A DNA stretch of 46,991 bases, taken from contig NMRA01000169.1 in assembly GCA_002633005.1 (NCBI GenBank), forward strand, positions 330,922 through 377,912, read 5' to 3'. The first letter of the stretch is position 1, and every line of letters begins with the position of its first letter. The notes beneath the pieces are model-generated. The model was not told where the DNA came from. It was given only the letters and a program-made list of their open reading frames with translations, and made no database searches. A program made the translations under genes and the position numbers. Below are positions 34,201 to 46,200 of the stretch, one piece after another. The DNA comes from Phoronis australis (lineage: Eukaryota; Phoronida; Phoronidae).

Positions 34201-37200
34201 AAGAAAAATTCTAATTGGGGACAAATTGTCGTCACATCTGAACAAGGAGGTCGTCGAAATATACAAGGCATGAAACATAGCGTTTGTCTGCTTACCCTCC
34301 AACAGTACCCACCTGACCCAACCTCTCCGGATGTCGAGGGGTATTCGTCAGTAAAGAAAAAATTGGCGTGCTGTACTAACAGAGTGTAAGACGTCTGAAA
34401 GAGGTCGGCAGTTCTTATCTGTTTCCAAGGACCAATTCCTGGCATTACTTAACAAATTGATGTCGCGAATGGGAGGAAATTGGGTCTAAAAATATGGCCT
34501 AGTCCCACTAAGCAGTGAGCCAGTTTTAGGTCGTCTCCCCAGTGCCCGTCAGCACATTCTAGTTTGTCGTCCTTCTATTCCCCAAGTAGTCGTCGACAAA
34601 CTAAACAATATGCATTTTGAGACAGAAGTTCAAGCATCGAAGACACGAGCAAAAAACGTCTAAATGTGGGAGCTTTGTATTAGCACAGACGATCCGAATG
34701 ATACTAGTCTGGACAGCGCTAGAACGACCGACGAAGCGAAGTCATGTGATGACAATCCTGAAGGCTGCTTGAAGCCTTTGATGATGACGACTCGTCCAAT
34801 GGTGAACCAGCGGAGCCAGAATTGAACCTTAGTGCATCCAAAAAACCTATTGACCTGAACTCCATTACGTCGGCACTGTTGTCAGTCTGGGCGACAGCGA
34901 GTCCGAATTTTCCACAGGTTCTGATGATAATGAAGAATTTCTAAAACTTAACCTTTTGCGTCATTCAAGTAAAGGCAACTTCTTAATTAAGCAGGTAGAA
35001 GAGAACGTGGATAAGATACGTCACCATGTGGATAGGATGTTTCTAGACTCCTGGGCGAAACGCGGACACTACAGCGTTGCGCAGTTTGAAAATGCCCGAT
35101 AAGAAAAAATTAAACAAATAAGTGCAAACGTTTTTTGCCAGTTTGAAAATGTCCACTAAGTGCTTAGTCAATGATTTTTTTTCACTGACAGAAGCGAGTC
35201 ACCTTTATTTGTAGAAGTTTGATAAAATTGCTGTGTAATAATAAGTCTGTTTTATTCACAAGCGGTTTTAGTTATCCAAGTAACCTTATTGAAATCTCAA
35301 ATTTGATAAAGTGTATTTTTGCAGCCAAAATCACATTCCTGCCAACTTGACCCATTAAAATCTAACTCCTGCCAAGTTCACCCACTTTGCGGGTAAATTT
35401 TATCACTCGTTTAAATTTCCGTTACAGTCAAGCGAACATTCTAACGCTCTCATCATCACTCATATTCAAGAGATGTGGCTACTGCCTGGATTTTACCATT
35501 AAAACAAATGCGAAATTATTCACAGACAAAACAATATTATTAAGAAATAAACAGAAATTGACCAACTTCCTCCCATTTTTCAGTAGTAGATTATTGTTGC
35601 GCCATCCATGGCCAACACTCCGCAACGCCCCTCTCCAATGCCAAAAGCAAGTATTATTCTTTTTCTAAACCCTATAGTAGGTATTGTAATTAACACTTAA
35701 GATTACACACTTACTTCCTTGAGCACAACTGCTGGTCATAAGATGAGGAGACACGTTCGCAGCGAGTACTTCTGAAGATTTAATTGGCGTTATTTTACAC
35801 GACTGGATGATTCAGGTGCGAAGATGTATACGAGTTCTAAAATACCATTGACACCAATCATGTAGCGTCGCCGAGTGAACATTAATGTCTTCGACATCAC
35901 CGGGACTCTAGCAGTTGTGCTTGGTTTGGTGCTCAGCCTTCGCTCGTATGGGTTGACCAACTAATACTCTAGTACAGACTTAGCATGGCACAAAAACTGA
36001 ATTCTATCCCATAATCCAACATTTCAACCTCACCGACCAATCAGCTCAGTGACCATCATTTTAATAACTAGGGCACACTAGTAACATCATCCTTACACGC
36101 TCTTGATTTTTGCGAAGTCTTATGGGATTTTGCGAGTTTCTCGCGTCTACAGACGAGATCATTCTGAGTCGATGTATCGTCTCTCTGCTGCCAGTACTCG
36201 CAAATACATAATGATGCAACAGCCTTGCCATCCTCGAGATATCTGATGCTGGCCAATGTAATAATCATACAGCCGATTTCATAAAGGTGGTTCAACAAAA
36301 CCAGGTTTAAGACTTAAACCTGGTCTTCCTAAACCTGGTCTAATTTTAGACCTGACTTGCATTTCACCAACATGGTTTAAGAGTCTGAAAGCCTGGTTTT
36401 GCTAGACCAGGGAGCTGGTTCAGTAAAACCAGGTTTAAAGTATCAAAGGCACCCCACTGTGTCGAGCTCGATAAACCCAACAAAGAAACTATTGAAGTGC
36501 TTCAATGAAACCTTGGTCACGTGGGTATACAATGGCATACACTAGTAGAATCAGTGCAGACATTTACGAAAANGAACATTCTAACGCTCTCATCATCACT
36601 CATATTCAAGAGACGTGGCTACTGCCTGGATTTTACCATTAAATCAAATGCGAAATTATTCACAGACGAAACAATATTTTTAAGAAATAAACAGAAATTG
36701 ACCAACTCCCTCCCATTTTTCAGTAGTAGATTATTCTTGCGCCATCCATGGGCAACACTCCGCAACGCCTCTTTCCAATGCCAAAAGCAAGTATTATTCT
36801 TTTTCTAAACCCTATAGTAGGTACTGTAATTAACACTTAAGATTATACACTTACTTCCTTGAGCACAACTGCTGGTCATAAGATGAGGAGACACGTTCGC
36901 AGCGAGTACTTCTGAAGATTTAATTGACGTTGTTTTTCACGACTGGATGTTCCAGAGGAACTTTGGCGTGTCACTGAGGTGCGAAAATGTGTACGAGTTC
37001 TAAAATACCATTGACACCAATCATGTAGCGTCGCCAAGTGAACATTAATGTCTTCGACATCACCGGGACTCTAGCAGTTGTGCTTGGTTTGGTGCTCAGC
37101 CTTCGCTCGTATGGGTTGACCAACTAATACTCTAGTACAGATTTAGCATGGCACAAAAACTGAATTCTATCCCATAATCCAACATTCCAACCTCACCGAC

Positions 37201-40200
37201 CAATCACCTCAGTGACCACCATTATAATAACTAGTGCACACTAGTAACATCAGCCTTACACGCGCTTGATTTTTGCGCATTCTTATGGGATTTTGCGAGT
37301 TTCTCGCGTCTACAGACGAGATCATTCTGAGTCGATGTATCGTCTCCGTGCTGCCAGTACTCGCAAATACATAATGATGCAACAGCCTTGCCATCCTCGA
37401 GATATCTGATGCTGGCCAATGTCATAATCATAGTGTCTCAATATGGTTCAGTGCAGATTTTCTGAGACCGTGACGAAATGCGTCCTCGGTGTCGTAGAGT
37501 TTGCATCTGATTCGCGGGTCAGTACCTTGTCGAGAATTTGATAGGGTAAATACGCCCTCGGTAATGTCTTACTAACAACTAGTGTGGAATTTCCTTGCCC
37601 ACGACTTCGAGAGAGAAATTTTTGAAAACATTGGCGCATTTGTTGAAGACGTTTCGCACTCGACAAAACTGGCTTGAGAAAATTAATATTCTTTAACGGT
37701 ATATGACCACCTTCACTAACTAGAATACGTTGTTGTTGGCTAAGATTCAACGTTCAAAGCGTCTGAGCGTAGTAAGAAAAATAAAATAGCCAGTTATACC
37801 GCTGCCGTCGCATACAAAAAAAATTGTGTTGTACTTCAAGATATTGTCCGGGACACACGACAAAAGGGATTTAGAGGGGCTCGATCACGCACACAATGGT
37901 AACGTAGACTGTACATCAGACCTGCAACACCTTAACTGATCAATGTAAAACGCCAGTAAGTCCAACGTCTCATTGCCGATTGATTGCACGCGACCAAAAT
38001 TCATTCACAAGTGACTCGAACGTTTGAAGGCATTGTAAGTGGCTTTTTATACAGAGAACGTTTCTTCAGGTATGAAATGAGTGAGTTAAGCATGTTTAGA
38101 TTCAATATGTTGTTAAATTGCACAGTTCTGGAGATGCACGACTAATCTAAGAGACAGGGAATTCTCAGTGATGTGTAACATAACGGACATTATTATTACC
38201 ATGAGCCAGGGGTAATTTTACACAAGTGACACCTGGTGCTAATCCTGGATTTTGTCGTTGAAAAGACTGCTCACTAACGTGTTTAAGTGAAAATGGAATG
38301 TCGTGTTTACAAAACTATGTTTCAGAGAAAACCTGATGCCGATATACTACAAAATATAAAGATAATTTTTTTATTCAGGCATTTCTCCTCTCGCTTTTTG
38401 TACGGACATTAGTCCTGTTCCCAGAGTCGTGTACACGAACTCGATTCAAACGATCTTAGTTTCATTTTCGGGCAAGGTGAGACGTTCATCATCAATGATT
38501 TAGGCGCGACATTTTCAGTCTACTTGGCCTTTACTTTCATCACCAGACGAATTATTCAAAATAATCATATAATTTCTACGGGATTCATTTCAATACACTG
38601 CTCTCGATCACTGCAATAGTGCACGTCACGCCACTGCATTCACTTTTTTCATGCATTGCTAGAAAGTCCAGTCTATTCAAATGACAAAGACGCTTTATTT
38701 TGCCTCTCTTGCTTGCACCTGTTTGGCTACTGTATTACCAAAAAGAATTTAATGGTGTTATACCGGATACTCCTTGATGTGACAATACAAATGCGACGAA
38801 CAACAACCTGAAAACGCACCGCACATATTGAAAACCATCAATCTGCATCCGGGGCAAACCAGGGGCTCAGTATTGAAAAGCATCGTAGCACAAAATGCAT
38901 CTGATATGTTGATGTCTGATGTATTGTCAAATAATATTTTATCGTATCTTTTATTCAAATTCAACCACTGTATTCTGCGTTTCGAATTGCAGTCCATTAC
39001 TATTTATCCTTGTCCTATGCTCAAAGGTTGACGTACATTCAGCCCTAGCATATCAGGCTCTCACCCATTTGTATGTATTTGGAACAAATTTTCTTGTAAA
39101 TAGCATTAAAAACAACTTTCGAGTTAAAAGTATGCCTACATGCAACAATCACGCAAATGGCATAAATCTGGGAACATGACTTGTTACAAATTTTGAAACT
39201 GGTGTTGTGTTATTATCTTTTAGGTTGACTTAACTCCAAATATTACTGAAAATTAGTGGTGTCAAGATTCTTTTGATAAAAAAACAATCAAACAATTTGT
39301 TACAACTTTGTCGCCACGCTTACTAAAAATAGTCATGTTTCTCATACAAACTAATACAAATACAAAAACAAACACAAATGTAGCGCTATCTGTATAAGTG
39401 TATCGTAATGATGTTTAATAGCCGCGTGCTTGAAGCACATACATGTGCAATGAACACATATCTGGCCGATTTAACCGGTGCGGTGTTACTCATACTGTAT
39501 GAATACAGGACATATCGTAAACAAAAGTCCTCGACAGTAGAAAGGTGCACTCCGAAAAGGCGCAAGCACAATTTCTAGGATTCTGATTTCCTGAACATAA
39601 ATTTGAAGCACTGATTTGTCTGTACAACAGACCACATTTACACTTGCTCCATCACTCATGTTTGTTTGCGTAAAGCGCTACCTGTTGCACATGGGAATTT
39701 GACCAGCTAATCAGAAACGCCGGTGTAAAAAAATTCTCGGTGAAAATTAAGTGATACCTGCGTGCTGCCGGGCTACCGACAACCTAGCGGCACGCAGGGA
39801 ACCAGCGAGTCTTCATCATAGCCTTAGTGAAAATAAACTGATCCACTGTCATCCTCCCACGTCTGGCTTTAGCCATAATGAAACTATATGTCTACACTTA
39901 CAAAAAAACTCCCAATATCTCCCAAGCTAGAATTCACAACCATATTGTTTAAATCAGAGAAATTTGGAGGACACTGTAGACTGTGGAATGCTCATGTTCA
40001 CATATCTAAACAACATACGGGCACTAACAATTTCTGAATGAAAACCACAAGTGTCCTCACCTATACCCTCTGACACAGCGCCACCTATACCGAAAAGTGG
40101 CCCAGTGGAAACATGATGAAGACACACGGAATTCCGTGTGTGGGCATCAATGCGCAGAAGTTTATCGATCACATTGCCAGCCACCACTTGCACACGCCTT

Positions 40201-43200
40201 CTGTGCACTGTACTTGTTTGGGCTTAGCTACGGGATCGGGGTTCTCTTGATTTTGTTTACTTCGATTACTGACCGTTTTGATAAATTGCAGCCATTCAAG
40301 TCAAAGGTGGTCGCCATAATACGTAACAGTAAACGGGTTTCCAAGATTCCAAGAAATTGGGAATGGTTGAATGTTATGACGTCGGTTTCATCAATTTCAC
40401 CAATGATTAGCCATGATAAACAACATCCCACGGTGTTACCTTTCGTAGCACTGTGAAAAAGTGTAACTCACCTATCGCTTGCAGATGCAGCTTATTGTAG
40501 TCGATTGAATACACCCATTGTGCTGTATAGAATAATTGGAAAATTCACTCACCTCGCCTAGCACAGGATAAGGGTTAAAGTGAGGGACTTGCAATGGATT
40601 TGTTTTTGCGTATTCTGACTAACCTGCGACAAAAATATTCATGCTAGAAAGTAATTTTCTTATGCTGGTATTTCGTAACAGTTGTCTAAAATTTGCTAAT
40701 GGCGTTATCACCGATCAAAATTTACCTCCCGAAATGAAAGAGTTCCAATTTTTACAGAACCTGTTCTTAACTCTTCCACAAATGTTTTCAAATTGGCTAT
40801 TTGTCAAATATATCCCTGGTATGCCATATTCCCATTTTTGCTTGTGTTTGCGTGCAATCACTCTTAAGTCAAGCACATTCGGTTTCATTAAGCCACTTCT
40901 CAAATTAAACGCCTCTTCCCCCCGGTTTTATAATCACAAACTGAATACTAAATTTAAAGCAATACTCAAACTGAGTACCAGGTACAAAGTTAAAAAAAAT
41001 ATGAGATGTCTTATTGGCTTCGCAAGGAGCGGCACCTGTTGGCTGAATCGAGTGTCACTCTATCCCAGTTTTGTGAAATTATACAGTGTGTTGCAAACCT
41101 ATTGACTCTTTAATTGAAACGCCTGCTCATCGAAATCGGTAACCCAGATTATCACGAAAGTGACTGTTCCGGATATGTATTTATCTTTTACATTATAAAA
41201 ACTTTGTATCAAAGGTTAGCGAACGTGATTGTAAATACTGAACCTGAAGCGGACTCGGTGAAAACGTTAGTAAAAAGTACCGGATCTGTAGCGACAACAT
41301 CGACATCTCCGTGGCAAGGCCATATTGTAACTGAGCTCCAAAATTAAATATAGGTGGTTCTCAGGAAGACAAAAATGAGTTCATGAGAATTCTGAATATG
41401 TTGGAAATGGCACAATTCTAACCCTTTGACATTCCAGTCTTTGCCTTTCGAAGATTATCCGTTTTATGTGGCCTTGCTGTCCCATCCACTTACATAGGAA
41501 ATACCTGAATTGGTTGACTCCTTCTACCCAGTCAAACATTGGTCTTGTTCGGAGTTCTTAATTGTGTCCTCAGGTCAAGCAATAGCCATAACGGTTTGCT
41601 TATTTACATGTTCAAATACAAAACATCCCGATTTTTGTCTTTAATGTTGGACAGGTCTGTATACAAATGCGCCTATGACGAAACAGTGGCTACTGAAAGG
41701 AAGCCCGACGTCACTAGCTAGCTTTCTGGCCGGGAATTCCATAGAACTTGTGAATTTGGAAGAATCCGTTCGATCTGGGACGTGCCAGTGGCATGCCAAC
41801 GAACGCAAAGACAAGTTACTGAACTGGAGCGAGGTAACTCTTTAAGAAAATCAAGAACAGGTACAGATATATATATATANNNACACACACACACACATAT
41901 ATATAACGTGATTTTGCCACTATTGGTGAAATTTTCTAAAGCACATTCTACGTTACTTATTGTGGTAAAAAGCATTTTGGATTACATTTTAATTTGTACT
42001 GAGGTCACTTCACTAGGTGTAACCCATGCGCGCACCCTGCCTAAAAACCTAAAAATGGGAGGTTCGAATTTTTGAGAATGTGGACCTTCTACTAAAAAAA
42101 ACGGGTTACGCTCAGAGCTATGAATAGTGTAGTTTTGTCTCGTTTTCTACTTTTCCGGACTTTCTGTTTCCCCGAGACGGACCTGTTTGCCCACTTCGCC
42201 GAATGGGGGAGCTGCTCGTTCGAGCCCCTCCTTGGGTGCGCACATGTAACCCTTACCTATCATAACAGTTTGAAGCCCGTGAGTTTTTTAAGAGGTGAAA
42301 TTTTTACTACCTATGGGAGTGTGACAACAAGTGACAAAATTAGTTTTGGGCGGAATCAATTAAACAATTAGTATCCTGTAGATATAGACTGGTATTGAAA
42401 TGACTTATGTAATGACTGTCAGGTAATAAGGTGGACGTTACCAGGCCACAGCATCTGTTGGTAGCTGACGGGAGTGGAGCACAGGGGGGTTTAGTTGTAG
42501 AAACTGCCACCAGGGGACCAGCAGTAGTCCTATTATCTAAAAATTGACGTCAACCGCTTTCATTACCATAGAAATATATTTGCAAACATTAATGAACCCC
42601 CTTTATGAGGCCTGTGAGATACAGCTACATACTGCCTGAAGTCAAGGACTGTATAATACACGATGGTAAGTCTTTTCTATCGGTGCTGTTGCTTGGAAAC
42701 AAGAAGCCCATTTTTTATTTTCTAAAGCAGACATCAAACTGATGGAAAATATTATTTGAAATCACCAGTACACCGCAAACTGGCCACCCGAGCACCTCAA
42801 AAATAGCTAAAAATCAAATACACAAAATTGGGCAAAATTCACCGAAGTTTTGTCCCTCCAATGGAGGTTAACTGAAACCCCTTTGAAAATGATGTTTTTG
42901 GGCGTCCTTTTATAAAATTGCTTTGTAATCATTGTATCTGAGTAGCCAAATAGTGCAAGGTATACTCAGTAAAGTATATGTTGACCAGCAAGCCGGCAAA
43001 AGACCAAACTTTTAACTTTATGTATGTACTAAACTAGCCCAAGACTACCAAATCTCACTGGTTTTATGTTTGTCACACATATTATATTCTTTTCTCGCTT
43101 TTTTATTGAAAATGGCCAAAATCAGCCCGTTAAAAATTCTTAATTTTTGAAAAGCCAGTAATTAAATATCAAAATCAAACGTGTTTCTTGAATTCAAGGT

Positions 43201-46200
43201 CACATACATTCACTGAAAAACATCCTCTTTCCTACTTTTAAGGTGTTTCAATAGTCTTGCAAAGTCGACAGTATTTTACTGAAGTAAGTGTCGAAAAAGC
43301 CATCTTTGTAAGATAATCACAAACACGAAAACGAGGCTTGTGTCAGGAAAATCAAAGGTGACTTAGTCCATATCTAGGGGTAGCCCAAGCCCTCCTAAAG
43401 TTTCAGGAAAATCTGTGACGGTCGATGTAGAACCACCTGTAAGCGTTTTCAGAAATTGCTACTTAAAGTTTTCAGTCATAAGCCATTTTTAATGAAACGG
43501 GTCGCAGCTAGCTTTAATTTGAGCGACTACAATGATACCCGAGGTGTTCCGAACGGATGTCTTGAGTCGAAAATGAACATTATTTTCGCATATGCGAACT
43601 TCAGCCGTACGGCGCGCTCGTATGACTAAAGTTCGCGCAAGCTTCAATAACTTTCACCCCAGAGGGTAAATTCGAGGCTACGAAAATACCCAAGGTGTAA
43701 CGAATAGTCCGAAACGTATTCTTGAACCTATGATGATATCTCCTGACTGAGAGAACTACCTTATAGTCATTCGGCTGTATGACAGCAGTTTTCGTCGAAT
43801 TGTGAATTCATGGGATTATTGAAAATGTCAGGCCTCTAAAGCTTCATTTCTGTTCGTATTCGAACGACCTCTATGGTGTCCTAGACGTGTCAATGTTTTA
43901 CCTTGCTGTGAATGCGGTGGCAGTAGTGCAACTTTAACACTTGAAACATTCTTCTGTTCAACGCATACATAATGCTTAGTAAATTTAGCACGAGTCAATT
44001 TTATGCTCTCGTAAATGAGACAAGAATTGCGATATTGACTAACATTGACTCAAATGTCTTTAAGGTATTGGATGTTAAATCTGAAGCGGAATTGCATGAA
44101 TTTTGGGAGTTGATGCATCGCATATCTACCATCGAAGTACCTTTCACTTCAAAAGCCTTCGACTTAACTCCCTACAAGACAATATGTGATCTTGGCGGTA
44201 AATATTATTTGCCTCGTTTTCATCCTCTTTACTTTACAACAACGTGACTGCAGCTTACATACGTTACGAAGGTATCTATTTGTCTTGCAAAATTTCCACA
44301 GGTTTGTTCATCACTCAGTTTCTTACATCAGTTGTGATCCACGAACAACGTATGACAATTTTTAAACAGTAAAATGCATTCGTTTTTAGGCACACGATCT
44401 TTAAGTAGGTGTTTTGGAATCTAAGTTAATGAATTTCGGAGGCACATCCGTGTTACAAGTACCGAGAAAACTAGGAGACAGGTCATTTTAGTTGTGAGAT
44501 ATTATCTTATTGCCGTTTGTGAGATAATGATTTTCAAGTCGATTGTAGAAAGTGTTTTTTTATTGCACTCTGTGTCTAACAACCTCAAAATCCTTTCAGC
44601 ATAAAGATTGACAAGAGTTAGGTCATTGCACTTACATTTGCATTGTTCGCATACCACACAAAAGAAATTCCGATAACTGATGAACTATTTTAGCACCATC
44701 ATGTTTTCAATATTACTGGGAACGAGCTGTTCGTTTCTGTGAGGTTTGAAAGACCTGGGGCCTCTTTCTCGAAAAGTCTGTTGGTTTTATCTTTTGACTT
44801 CCGGCTAAAATCAGTCTACACTGGGTCTAGGCTGTGTTACGACGACAGGCTAAGAAAAAGATTGAAGGTAAAAAAAAATGCCTACAATTAGAAGTCTCCA
44901 AAAATCAGTGCTCTACAGTCTGCTCGTCTAGACCGAAGACAAAATGTTTCGAGAAACGCAAAAGGCCTAAACATCATCTTTTTGTTATTCGTAGTCAGCT
45001 TTATGTCTTTTGGATAAAGTGAAAAGACAGAAAGCAATTTCTTCAAGAAATACTGGGGCCCCAGGGCTGCGTTCTGTCAAGGCTAGTATGGCTAGTATGA
45101 TCACGTGATTCGCGTGTAATGTTTGGAGATATCGCGCAAAGACTTGTATTAACTTGCGTTTTTGTGAGTTTCATGGGTCTACGTAATGCAGGGCGGTCGC
45201 ATGTAGATTTCATGTAGCATATGCAATTACTGAAGATGGAAGTACATTGGTATATCACGGGTTTTCCCGGCACGTATATCAGGCGGAATAACATACTCAA
45301 TATTGACGAGGTTATGGTTTTTTCATTACTACAAGCAAATATAAAACAACAATGGTGGTGCAGAGAATTAGCCCCGGAAACGAATCATTATTTCCAGGCT
45401 TATGCATACTCAGTGATCGATTACTCATAAGTAAGAATATAACATTGAGCAATAACAACGAGGTGGTGCTAAGAACAAAGTTTCTTCTTTTTGACATCTA
45501 ATCAGACCAAGGGCATAAAGCACTTTATCAGCTGACTACCTGAAAGCAAGGGTGCATTGCAAGAAATGTAATCTCACGATTACAGCTAGCGCAGTCACAG
45601 GCTTCTCTTGTTCGCTATAATGAGATTTTGCGTGATCCTGCTTTTTCGTGAGTGTCTTTTGTCTGCAGAATGCAGCCCAGAGTATATTTGTATTGAATTA
45701 TATTGTTCACTGTGGTTATTTACTGCTGGGATGTTTGGTACATTTTATTTCACTAATTAAGTACTCCCAGATAGGCCGAGGGTTGATGCATGGAACTTTC
45801 TTAGAAAAATGTCCAAATATGGCTAACTTTGGAACACCATACCTCAGAAATGAGTGGTTGGATTTGTACGAAACTTTCATGATACTATTGTCCAAAACGC
45901 TGTAAGTATATGAGGGTCTATCAAACATACGACTCTTACTATTATTTTCATGAAAAAAATAAAAGTTGCATGACACAAAAACAAAACGATAATTTAGAAA
46001 ACTGTAACAGTGTTTTTGAGATTTCCTCATGGATATTTATATCAAACGAAATTTGGACATGTTGCTGTTGCAGAGGTTCCCCTATGGATGCACTTTTCTG
46101 TTTTTGCTAAATTTTACTAATAAGACATGGTCACGTGACCCAAGTAAGGCCAGATTGGTATGAAATCAAAAATAAAATTCTACAGGATTTCTAATTTCAG

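Larger units (their letters stand above)
32506..41654 (+). other. ASMT-like intron 2
   Basis: A 9.1 kb phase 1 intron filled with repeat material: two ~382 bp MITE copies (32616-32998 and 40074-40455), a Tigger/pogo-like relic (about 33440-35100), and an ~850 bp duplication (35434-36269 and 36574-37432). A small palindromic MITE lies at 36289-36408. From 37433 to 40073 and from 40456 to 41654 I recognise nothing. Confidence 0.75.

Noticed and set aside
40097-40456. 119-codon frame starting MAQWKHDE
   Set aside because: It falls inside MITE copy 2. The matching frame in copy 1 is shifted and diverged, so it is not a conserved protein.
40641-41105. Open frame of 154 codons, the longest in the window
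   Set aside because: It lies within ASMT-like intron 2, shows no family motif, and such a length is not surprising by chance in this much AT-rich DNA. The opposite strand is also partly open. I keep it as unexplained rather than a gene.
42055-42075. GGTTCGAATTT as a tRNA/SINE B box
   Set aside because: No matching A box, acceptor stem or anticodon arm could be found around it.
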